Source of the DNA: Cristatella mucedo
Lineage: Eukaryota; Bryozoa; Phylactolaemata; Cristatellidae
DNA length: 17,331 nucleotides
Assembly (NCBI GenBank): GCA_009760855.2
Contig: WPIO01000624.1
Coordinates: 1-17,331, forward strand
Direction of reading: 5' to 3'
The translations under genes were made by a program, and so were the position numbers. The first letter of the stretch is position 1; each line of letters begins with the position of its first letter. The notes beneath the pieces were generated by a model. That model was not told the DNA's origin and searched no databases. It was given only the letters and a program-made list of their open reading frames with translations. Shown in pieces: positions 9,051-17,331 of the stretch.

Positions 9051-9969
9051 TACGAATAACAAAATGACAAGGCTTTGAAGGAGCCTGCTCATAGCATATT
9101 GCTACAGATCAGATTGCTTCTTGTTTTCTATGCATAAGCTTATCTTCATCAGTTCTGGACCATCTCCCTCATTGTTGCTGTGAAATCTCTACCAAGCGCA
9201 CTGAGCCAGATCTCTTAGATACAAACTAGTTGTTCTGAGATACAACTAAGTATACTTAGTATTTACAGGCGAGCTAACTCGGTGGTGACAGAAATGAACA
9301 ATTCAGTTCGCTGTGAAGAATAATAGCAGCTGACACCTCAGTATTAAGAATCGACTGTAATACGGACAGAAAATGAATTTTAAATCTCCGTTTGAGCAGA
9401 ATAATGCAGTGATGGCTTGGAGTTTTCTAAGAAAGTACGACGAAACAAACTAAACCCCACGAAATTAACTAAGGCTATAGGCCATTCACTTCAAGTTACA
9501 TAGCTCGTCTTTTGGCTCTAGGAATGCATGTCCACTCGCTCTCCGTTGCACCTCGTCAAACAGTAGACGAAGAACACCTTTGGTTTACTTCGTGCGAGTA
9601 GCAAACTGCCCTATAGACTTATGTCAGATAAGTAACATTGCTAAATAGATAGTATTTTCAGGAGTTTACCATTCGAGCAGTGAGTTTAGCTAATGTTGTA
9701 ACTGGTTAACTAAATTTCTCTACTGCTGTTCTTGCTGACAAATTTCAAGGGTTTTAACTCTCGGTGGTGTCTTTAAGCTCACGATAGAATCCAGCGGATA
9801 GTCAGCTAAAAGAGCTGTTATAGACAAAAGATACAGGCTCTCAAATATAAATCAACCGACGGAATAAAAAAAAAACTTTACCAGCCTGGCATACATAGAA
9901 AAATTTGGCAGAACTGATGGTCTGCTGCTGGTTGAACTCTTGACACTGATTGGTCACCAAGTACGTTAT
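9051..9969. other. Stretch without a supportable gene
   Basis: AT-rich sequence between the family B copy and duplicated segment copy 2. No open frame with protein-like composition, no retrotransposon motif and no match to the other parts of the window that I could see. Confidence 0.4.
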
Positions 9970-10169
9970 TCAATGTGCCTGAGGCTTGGCTGGGATTTGA
10001 TTTTCAGCAGCTACCTAGTCACTCAGCTGGACACGTTTCATAGATTCTGGCTTCGTATTTTCAGTAAATCAGTATTTAAGTTTTTAACTAGTCCAAGCTT
10101 TTTAACTCTTTGCATGTAATGCGATGGTAAATCAATGCGATTTACCATTCGTGAATGGAAATAACTGAC

Positions 10170-10212
10170 AATTAATCTTTCTGATTTCCGCATCCACAGA
10201 AAATAATAGGAA
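10170..10212 (+). promoter_or_regulatory. 3' splice site and 13-nt leader before the copy 2 ATG
   Basis: A strong pyrimidine tract (TCTTTCTGATTTCCGCATCC) ends in CACAG (AG at 10198-10199), followed by a 13-nt leader AAAATAATAGGAA and the ATG. It is a better acceptor than the copy 1 version and sits at the same distance from the start codon. Confidence 0.65.
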
Positions 10213-10272
10213 ATGAAGTTGGCTTTGCTGTTCGTTTTTTTCACCATCCTAGTGCTCGCAGCGTATAATCAG
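10213..10272 (+). CDS. Signal-peptide exon of a small secreted protein, copy 2
   Basis: Paralogue of the 3291 exon: 20 codons, ATG to CAG, then donor GTAAAT at 10273. The peptide again begins MKLALLFV, has a hydrophobic core and ends LAAYNQ; substitutions relative to copy 1 are L9F, S12I, A14V and H18Y, all compatible with signal-peptide function. It has no in-frame stop and intact splice sites, so it may be an active gene. The continuation is expected beyond 17331, because the matching downstream DNA has been pushed right by the 4.9-kb element at 12305-17240; an intron of well over 7 kb is implied. Confidence 0.7.
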
Positions 10273-10372
10273 GTAAATATAAAAGATTTTCTGAATATCC
10301 ATAAGACCATTACACGGTAATATGATATGCCAGACTAGTTGGCACTAAACTGTAATTAAAAAACAGACATTT

Positions 10373-10778
10373 TATGGGCAAGTATTTTCTGTTCATTTTA
10401 AGAAGTTTCCGCTGAAAGTCAGGAAGAACAGCTAATTAATGGCTCAGTTTTATTTGAAGGTTAGTTTGATTATCAGCCTAATGCCTTAATGTCACAACAC
10501 CGTATGCTGACAGGATGATTGAGTTTTAGCTGAGCACTTTTAGTGGGCTTTTAGGGCACAGTGTTGACGATTATGATCGGAATTTAGATGTAAAATATAT
10601 GAACTAAATTATCCTTCTTGGTGCCCTGACGGAACAAACCAACACGTGTATTCTTCAAATATGCTGTAGGGTTAAAATCATTGATCTTGGTTATAAGACA
10701 CCTGCACTGTATCTCTGGGCAAAACCGTTGCCATAATAAATGGCTATTCATGATATATCAATTCATAAATATATTTAA

Positions 10779-10814
<36 letters not shown>

Positions 10815-11600
10815 CCATAACAACCTATTCATATATATATTTCTAAATCGATCTGCGTTTCTTGAAGAAAAATATTGTTAGCTTTCTTGATAAGGATTCT
10901 TTTTACTTTCTAGATTATTCAACAGTCATTAGATCACCTGCTACATTTTTTGAGGGACTCACTCGACATGCTTTCAGGATTTCTAGGTTGAATGATAATT
11001 TATTTTTACTACAGTTTTTGCAAGCTTGAACCGAAATGCTAGTCTCGATGAATGATACACTATTGATGTTCTACATAAGATCATATATGCTGGAACATAT
11101 GGACTGCCAGTATTGAGAGCAAGTTGTGGCATTTCATTCTTAAGAAGCTAGTGTAATAATTGTTGCGAAGCTTGTCCTTACCAGTAAGTAGAAAAACAAA
11201 AAGACTCGCTGAATAGACTTAGTCGCATCATTTTAACTGTGAACCGTGTTAAGGGATGATGGTAAGAGCTGGTGACAGTCGTAGCTTCCTCAAAAACTGA
11301 CTAGTTCTGGGGGATTTTTAGCAGGAGTACAATGCTTTCCTTTTAGTCCGTTAGGTGTTACATTATGCCATGCTCATATTTCTACAGTTTTCTAAAGGGC
11401 GCTTTAATTTAGTTTGAAGTATTAAATGAGGTAAACATTATTCACAACGCATGCTGGTGAGTTCAGCAAAAGCCCAGCCGCTTAAGTACAAGGAAAGTCA
11501 TTAGAACTGAATCTTGGTTGAATACTGTTGCTAGACTTACTGGTTTTAACTTGCGTTCTCGTAACCGATCAATTCAGTCGGTATAGACAGTTGATAACTT
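10373..11600. other. Intron sequence unique to copy 2
   Basis: About 1.2 kb present here and absent between 3440 and 3460 of copy 1. It contains an AT microsatellite but no recognised coding or mobile-element motif. It is either an insertion of an unrecognised element in copy 2 or a deletion in copy 1; the ends are too degenerate to show a target duplication or terminal repeats. Confidence 0.4.
10767..10842. repeat. Interrupted (AT)n microsatellite
   Basis: Two (AT)n runs (about 10777-10814 and 10832-10840) within AT-rich sequence in the copy 2 intron. The YIYI open frame across it is an artefact. Confidence 0.85.
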
Positions 11601-11623
11601 AGCGGACATGATGTCTAAAAGAC

Positions 11624-11672
11624 TATTTATTGATTATCATTATCATTATTACTATCAATATCGTTATCAGGC
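11624..11672. repeat. (ATTATC)n-like low-complexity tract
   Basis: Repeated ATTATC/ATTACT/ATCGTTATC units inside the duplicated segment, with no equivalent in copy 1; a local expansion. Confidence 0.6.
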
Positions 11673-12304
11673 TATTTTGACAAGATATCCTTGATGACAA
11701 ACGTAGCAATAGGCGCCAGTGTCACATGCTCTTTGCTAGAGCTGTGGTCATCCATGAGCACCACTTTGGTTTGCCATACTTTTAACGTAATCCAGGCGAA
11801 AAAAGAAAATATTTCTCCGGTTTTTTACGCGGTAATGCTTGGGTATGTAAGTCGCTGAATTGAGATGGATGGTCGTTTTTACTCATTTGATTTATTGCTA
11901 GTGTTGTCGTAATCGACTATTGCCAAGCTTTTACGACAAGACCCACACTCTATTTTTTTGCTTTGAGGATGATGGGAAAAGCAAGAGATATGGTTGGTTT
12001 ATAGGCCGAGTTAGTTGGAAAGACACAGCAGGTCCAACTCGCAAGCCCTAAACCAAGTTAAGCTTACGTCGTATTGGACCAATCCGGTCACCGTGATTTC
12101 TTGAATAGTAAGAGTTGATCGCTGCTGGATTCATTTCGATTCAAAATAAATTGCTAGAGATTTAGTTGAATTGCTGATTGATCTCGAGGCTACTATGAAA
12201 AGCTAAAGGTTCGAGGCACTGGAAAGTAATTTATTAAAGCAGCAATGAAATCCAGTAAATGCAACTACAGAAGTTGAATCCGTGGAAAAGAGGATATGTT
12301 CCAG

Positions 12305-12526
12305 GTTATAATAATAATATAATTATAATGCACTTTATAAAGCGCATTCGGAGAACCTAATCTCTTTCTAGGCGCTTTACATTTGCTGCAAAGGCAAATG
12401 CAATTGAATGGTAAGTAAAATCATGATTGAAAAACAATCAAAATGAATAACATTGGTAGGGGTGACATGCACAGGGTCAGCATGCAAATGTGGTTAGTGG
12501 CAGCATGCAGTGTCAGTACACGTAAG
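12305..12526 (-). mobile_element. 3' UTR and tail of family A copy 2 (distal piece)
   Basis: This is the reverse complement of the copy 1 3' UTR (about 812-1035): the 38-bp tandem units (about 12467-12526), the CATTTGC box, the stem-loop (12338-12345 pairing with 12372-12379) and the AT-rich tail. It belongs to the element whose body resumes at 14634; the family B copy has separated them. The small gap in the alignment to copy 1 is only one or two bases, so the join is nearly exact. Confidence 0.88.
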
Positions 12527-14633
12527 AACAAACTCCTTAAGACTTTAAGAAATCGGGGTCTGGGGCAGTCCTAGACAATTTTAAAGACTTCCTCCGAGTT
12601 TACACCCGAAAGCTTAAAAAAGCCAGGGCTTTGTTTTTCATTAGAAAGCTGAATTCCTGCCAGTCGGACACTAAACATATTTATAAGACAGTAAACCATT
12701 TACTGGCCAATGCTGTGAGGTCTGACTCCCCAGATATTAAGGGCTCAGCCGAAAAGTTGTCAGCATTCTTTACTGAAAAAATTGTGCACATTCGTGCCTC
12801 CATTAAGCCCCCTCCGACCAAAGCAATCGCCGTTCCTCAACCTGTGACCTTTCTTTAAAGGTTCTCCAACGTTTCTGCCTGTGATGTGGCTGCCTTAATA
12901 AGGTCTAGCAAAAAGAGCTCGTCTCCTGAAGACCCTATACCTTCATCTCTGTGGTCTTCACTTGCAAACCAACTTAGCCCTGCAATAACCAAGATTTTTA
13001 ATGCTTCTTTGGGAAAATGGGTCGTTCCTAAGTCCTTCAAATCGGCAATCGTTAGACCTATTCTTACAAAGCCTGGATTAGACACAGAGGTCCTAGCAAA
13101 CTATCGTCCAGTTTCCCTCATTCCGTTCTTATCAAAGATTCTTGAAAAAATTGTTGCTAAGCAGCTGGTTAAACGTATTGAAAATAATGGAATGTCAGAA
13201 ACATTTAAATCAGGGTCCAAGAGGCAGCACTCTACTGAAACTGCTCTCCTCCGTGTTAACGATGACATTCTACGTGGCAACGACGACGGGAATGTTAATG
13301 CCCTAGCTCTGCTGGATCTGTCTGCTGCCTTCGACACCATTGATCACGAAGTTCTGCTTGAACGATTGAGAACAACGATCGGTCTGGCAGACGAAGCACT
13401 GGCGTGGTTTAAATCATACTTGTCTGATCGTGTTCAATCCGTGTCGTGTGGGGGTCAGGTCTCAGACATGAGAAGGGTCACCTGTGGAGTCCCTCAAGGG
13501 TCTGTACTCGGTCCCTTGCTGTTCTCCATGTATACACAACCTCTGGGGAAAGTGATTAAGGCCCATGGAATAGGATACCACTTCTATGTTGACGATACTC
13601 GGTTGTATTTGTCATTGAAACCATCGGAATCTGCTGCAGTAACTGAGAAACCGAATGCTTGCCTTGCCGATATTCCATCCTGGATGTCGGAAAACTTCCT
13701 GAAAGTAAATGACGATAAAACCGAACTGCTGCTCATAAGACACCCTAAGCGCATGGCTGGATTAAAAGGCTTTGCTATTCTAATAGGTGATGCTATTGTG
13801 CGACCTTCACCACGTGCTCGTAATCTAGGTGTCGTGTTCGACAGCTGCCTCAATTTCAAAAGCTTCATTCAGAAGACTGCCTCTACAGCTAGCCATCACA
13901 TCCGATCCCTATCTAAGATTAGAAGCTGTCTCCCACACTAGCTTGTAAAAATTTAACTAGCTCTTTATTTCAGTCTGGACTTGATTATTGTAATTCCCTT
14001 TTGGCTGGGCTGCCAAAGAAAGCTATTATGCCACTACAGCGGACTATGAATATTGCTGCAAGGCTGGTCTTCAAGTCCCTGCGGTTTGAGCACGTGTCAC
14101 CTCTGCTGAAAGAGCTAGGATGGTTGCCGGTTAAGCAAATGATACAGAGCAAAGTTCTTACACTGACCCACAAGGCCCGCCACGGCTTGGCTCCTTCGTA
14201 CCTAGCTGAACTGCTGCATCAGTTTCAGCCTGTTGGCGCCCTCAGGTCCTGTGTGGAATATAAATTAGCTGTCCCATTCCTCCGCTTAAAGAGAGTTGGT
14301 GACAGAAGCTTTAGCTCTGCAGGTCCTAGACTGTGGAACTCGCTTCCACAATTCTTACGCAACGACATCTACTCTCCAACTGCCGACTATGGCACATATT
14401 TTTTTCAGCGGTCCTGAACTGCTACTTCTATGGTACTCACAACATCAACTGCTCTCCTAACGCTACTATGCTTCCCACTTTCTCTTTGTTGCGTGAGACG
14501 AAGTCTGTTGGCTACCGAATGCGTACCGAAAGCCGCTTAGGCTGTGAGTGCCCTAAACAAAACTCTCCTGCGTAACACCCACATGGTCTTTATGACTTTG
14601 TGGAGTTACTGACGGAGATACATTACATTATAA
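12527..14633 (+). mobile_element. Family B (L2-like) retrotransposon copy 1, nested in family A
   Basis: A 5'-truncated plus-strand element of 2107 bp. The left border, after CGTAAG (12521-12526), and the right border, before CATGAATG (14634), follow from aligning the interrupted family A 3' UTR with its intact copy at 794-815. It starts in the endonuclease-RT linker, contains RT and the C-terminal region, and ends in a short 3' UTR with TACATTACATTA. No target-site duplication is evident. It is less damaged than family B copy 2 and is the youngest insertion in the window by nesting. Confidence 0.88.
12558..14575 (+). pseudogene. L2-like ORF2 with near-complete RT domain, family B copy 1
   Basis: RNA-dependent DNA polymerase of an L2-clade LINE, broken but readable. 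The linker frame starts near 12558 (LDNFKDFLRVYTRKLKKAR) and hits TAA at 12856-12858. The same frame then runs 12886-13941 with 351 codons of RT: SPEDPIPSSLWSSL, ANYRPVSLIPFLSKILEKIV, motif A LDLSAAFDTIDH (13312-13347), motif B GVPQGSVLGPLLF (from 13486), and the catalytic box HFYVDDTRLYL (YVDD 13585-13596; YADD is usual in LINEs). A one-base frameshift near 13935 moves the C-terminal region into another frame (LDYCNSLLAGLPKKAIMPLQ ... DRSFSSAGPRLWNSLP, 13940-14400). A seven-T run at 14399-14405 shifts it again before a Cys-containing tail ending at TAA 14573-14575. The endonuclease is absent through 5' truncation. Confidence 0.9.
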
Positions 14634-14646
14634 CATGAATGACGAA
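14634..14646 (-). mobile_element. Proximal piece of the family A copy 2 3' UTR
   Basis: The short piece of family A 3' UTR between the end of ORF2 and the nested family B insertion. With the bases beside it, it aligns to 794-812 of copy 1 and defines the right insertion junction. Confidence 0.6.
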
Positions 14647-17028
14647 TCACGGGGACTTACTAAATGCTGTCCTCAATAGGTGCGTTTTTAACTTCTTTTT
14701 AAATGCGGTCAGGTCAGGAGATGTTCTGACGCAGGTCGGGAGGGAGTTCCAGGCTTTGGGAGCATACGAACTAAATGCACGGTCTTCAAAGGATTTGAGC
14801 TTTGTACAAGGTATTTCTAGACTGTTGGATTCCGAAAAGCGGGTGGTACGATGCTTGGCCTGATGGGGGAGTATGTCGGAGAGATAGGCTGGAGCCATAG
14901 AATGAAGGGACCTAAAAGTAAGCGACGAAACCTTGAAGTCAATCCGTTGTTTGACTGGTAGCCAGTGCAAGTCGGCGAGAAGTGGAGTAACATGGCAACT
15001 GAGACGCTCACGACAGAAAAGGCTAGCTGCAGAGTTTATCATCAGCTGCAATCGCCTAATCGCACATGCAGGTAGACCAGTAAGTAGTGATTTGCAGAAG
15101 TCGAGACGAGATTTCACGAATGCATGGACCAACTTAGACATGGTACCCGTTCCAGTGTCTTTGATAGAAATGGTAGAAGGGAGACTGGGCGGTAGTTGCT
15201 CAAGTTCTCTTGGTCTAGTGTCGCTTTCTTGAGAAGAGGCCTGACTACAGCTTTTTTGAAAGGTGCTGGGATATGACCTGAGGCTAATAAGATATTAATG
15301 ATGTTAGTTATGCATGGAAGCAGCAGATCAATGCAACGTAGGAGCAGGACAGTGGGAATAGGGTCCAGAGGGCTTGTTGTCTTCTTTGATTGCGATACGA
15401 ACTTTAGGACTAGACTACTAGTGACCTGCTTAAATGCAGACATTGAGGTGCAGGCTGGAATCAGGGAACAGTATTCTAGTGGAGATGTTGTCATTGCAGG
15501 GATGGACTTTCTGATCTTGTCTATCTTCTGCACAAAGAATCAAGAGAAGCGATCGGCTAGATCATCACAAGGATCATCAGGTAAGGAGCTAATCTGGGAA
15601 CGGTTGAGGAGATTGCTTATTGTCGACATCAGCATTTTTGGATTGTGTGCCTATGATTCAACAATGATTCTATAGAAGCTAGACTTGGCCTTTGCTAGGA
15701 TCGATTGGTACGACCTACAGTAGTCTGCATATGCCTGTCGATGGACAGTTAGTCCGGATCTTTTGTATGGTTTTTCAAGCTTTCCTTTAGTAGAACTGGC
15801 TAGTTTAATGTCTGCGGTGAACCATAGGCCGTCTGGGTGGGGGCGCACAGTTCGCTTTGTCAGAGGGACAAACTCGTCGAGCGTGTCAGCTAGTGTCGTG
15901 TTGTAGCTATCTACCAATGATGACAGATCGGAGGGAGGACTGAGCAGCTGAGGCGAAGCAGATATTCTCGCACGGACAGAATCGATGTCAAGGGTCTTGA
16001 GGTTTTGCGATTCACAGGTTATTTTAGAGGAGGATGTGGGCACACACTGTAGATGGAATGAGATCTGCCTGTGGTCAGATAAGCAGGATTTGGTAATAAT
16101 TGGTGATGACAGAGTCCAGTTGTATGAGAAAGTCTGGTCGAGTGTGTGACCCTTGATGTGAGTAGGGCCATGCACATGAGCCACAAGAGACATTGAGTCA
16201 GTCAATGCACGAAATTCGGTGCTGAAAGCATCAGATAAAATATCAAAGTGAACGTTGAAATCACCCATAACGAGGAAGGATCGATTTCTTGCACACAGAA
16301 TCTAAATTAGATCGGAGAAATCTGAGACAAAGGAGGATTTGGTACCTGGTTGGCGATAGACTACTGCCACTATCGGTAGTTTGTTTGGGTGAGACCGTGA
16401 CAATTGATTCAAAAGACTGCTTCGAGGGTACTGCAAATGGCTTGAAGTTGAATTTTGAGCGTACGATCATAGCAACTCCACCTCCAGTTTTGATTGATCT
16501 AGGGGTGTGATAGAACGAGAAACCGGATGCAGTAGCATCTTTAATTTTCGGGCAGTTTATCGATTTCAGCCAGGTTTCAGTTAGGGCGAGCAGGTCAATA
16601 CCATTTTCAGAAATGAGGTCGCTTATTACCAGAGGTTTATTGCACATTGAGTGAGGATTCCAAAGGCAAGCGTTAAGTCTAGCCGATGGAGTTACAACAG
16701 GCCTGATGACCACTAAGTTTGAGAGATTTACAGTGACGCATGTGAGGGAGCGTGCTGAGCGGTTCGAGACAATGCTAGGAATACCAAACGAGCAGGTACT
16801 CAGCTGGCAGTTCCAGCCCAACGAGCAGCGTCTGAGCTGGCGGTTCCGGCCACCCTTGCGGCTACTGGGTGCTTTTCTTTTGTTAGCGCATAGTTCGTGA
16901 ATCTTAGCAACCACATTAATATCTAGGAATGCATTTGATCTACGATGACGAAACAATAGCAGCTGCTGACGATCATAACTAACAAGCAGGTTACTAGCCA
17001 CTGGGGTAGCTAAGGCAGCCGCTGGCAT
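14647..17028 (-). pseudogene. ORF2 (APE endonuclease, RT core deleted), family A copy 2
   Basis: The start ATG is at 17028-17026, with an in-frame TAA nine codons upstream. An N-terminal basic region (residues 1-115) precedes the endonuclease: ALTETWL (TETW at 16581-16570), GGGVAMIV, VYRQPG, GDFNVH (16265-16248), and SDHRQISF (SDH at 16079-16071), so all the expected APE-type landmarks remain. Breaks: a frameshift near 16390, TAG at 16302-16304, TAG at 15651-15653 and TGA at 15540-15542. The RT N-terminus follows (SPLDPIPTVLL, then NYRPVSLLPFLSKTLERV), and the frame stops dead at about 15145. The next recognisable motif is SKLVHAFV of the post-palm region (15141-14647). Compared with family B copy 1, about 270 codons with RT motifs A, B and C are missing. 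The final codons are near 14647. Confidence 0.88.
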
Positions 17029-17240
17029 GGGAGACCCAGCAGCCCAAAGCGATTAGCGTTTAGATATCCATAAGCACGTAATTTGCTACGCGCTACAGTC
17101 AAATAACAATCACAATAACTTTAAACAGGTCTTAGCTGTATCGTTTCCGTATACGATGTTCGCAAGAACTTCGGTTTTCGGAACAATTCTGCAACGAACA
17201 CGAACGCTCATTAGAGCTCTCTATGTCAGGAGGCAAGGTT
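17029..17240 (-). other. 5' leader of family A copy 2
   Basis: About 210 nt between the ORF2 ATG and the point where duplicated host sequence resumes. No ORF1 or CCHC protein is encoded here, so the copy is either slightly 5'-truncated or belongs to a single-ORF lineage. Confidence 0.55.
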
Positions 17241-17331
17241 GTCATTCAGCATTTGATACATTGCACTGTTTCAATAAGGATGTGGTAGCTAAGTAAAAGT
17301 TGCATGCAATAAATGTGCTCTATTAATAACG
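17241..17331 (+). repeat. Segmental duplication, copy 2 (right part)
   Basis: Matches 4131-4215 of copy 1 with moderate identity: TTTGATAxATTG, then xTxTTGTAGC-like, AAGTTGC, AATGTGCTCT. It shows that host sequence resumes after the family A element, and that the rest of the copy 2 gene lies to the right of the window. Confidence 0.65.

Larger units (their letters stand above)
9970..12304 (+). repeat. Segmental duplication, copy 2 (left part)
   Basis: Homologous to 3020-4122. The first block (about 9970-10370) covers the upstream region, signal exon and first 100 bp of intron. The second block (about 11600-12304) covers the distal intron and ends where the large family A element is inserted. 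Between them, about 10373-11600, is sequence absent from copy 1. The homology continues after the element at 17241. Confidence 0.8.
12305..17240 (-). mobile_element. Family A non-LTR retrotransposon, end-to-end copy, split by a nested element
   Basis: A minus-strand element with 5' end near 17240 and (ATT)n tail at 12305-12330. Its borders are read from the duplicated host segment: sequence up to 12304 matches copy 1 to about 4122, and sequence from 17241 matches copy 1 from about 4131. Subtracting the nested family B copy (12527-14633) leaves about 2.8 kb: a leader of about 210 nt, ORF2 start at 17028, endonuclease, linker, RT N-terminus, C-terminal region and 3' UTR. About 0.8 kb of RT is deleted. 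No clear target-site duplication is seen, which is common for this group. Confidence 0.85.

Noticed and set aside
12821-12900. A stop codon shared by both family B copies in the linker before RT
   Set aside because: Both copies have TAA here, but each is surrounded by different one-base indels, so common inheritance of a stop cannot be claimed from two sequences.
12855-13868. Minus-strand open frames across the RT region (12855-13085, 13101-13340, 13584-13868)
   Set aside because: They are antisense shadows of a clear RT reading frame on the plus strand.

Overview
The window reads as non-coding-dense nuclear DNA of an invertebrate-type metazoan. The evidence is spliced exons with GT/AG borders and a canonical AATAAA, long microsatellites, no operons or ribosome-binding sites, and two families of L2/CR1-group non-LTR retrotransposons with APE-type endonuclease and reverse transcriptase (RT). 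Nothing seen fixes the phylum; flatworm, mollusc and cnidarian genomes all carry such elements.

The host content is small. A 73-nt exon carrying a 13-nt leader and a 20-residue signal peptide occurs twice (ATG at 3291 and at 10213). Each copy has a good 3' splice site exactly 13 nt before the ATG and a CAG|GTAAAT donor after codon 20. The copies sit in a diverged segmental duplication (about 3020-4215 versus 9970-10370 + 11600-12304 + 17241-17331). For copy 1, a phase-compatible candidate terminal exon (5437-5544) is followed 77 nt later by AATAAA. If joined directly this gives a secreted peptide of about 55 residues with a Tyr/Gly/Pro-rich start and a basic, probably helical C-terminal half. 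Copy 2's terminal exon would lie beyond the right edge. A third possible terminal exon touches the left edge (2-169).

The rest is mostly retrotransposon wreckage. Family A has an (ATT)n tail, a 3' stem-loop and a 38-bp tandem repeat in its 3' UTR. It is present as a short copy (279-1035) that faces an inverted copy of its own 3' end (193-276), and as an end-to-end copy on the minus strand (12305-17240) that has lost the RT catalytic core. Family B has an (ATTAC)n tail and an L2-like ORF2. It is present as an old minus-strand copy (about 5714-9050) and as a better preserved plus-strand copy (12527-14633) nested inside the 3' UTR of the large family A copy. The order of events can be read: gene-segment duplication, then family A insertion in copy 2 (copy 1 is the empty site), then family B insertion into family A.

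The remaining stretches (1036-2285, 2565-3019, 9051-9969, 10373-11600) show no gene I can support, apart from microsatellites and small inverted repeats.
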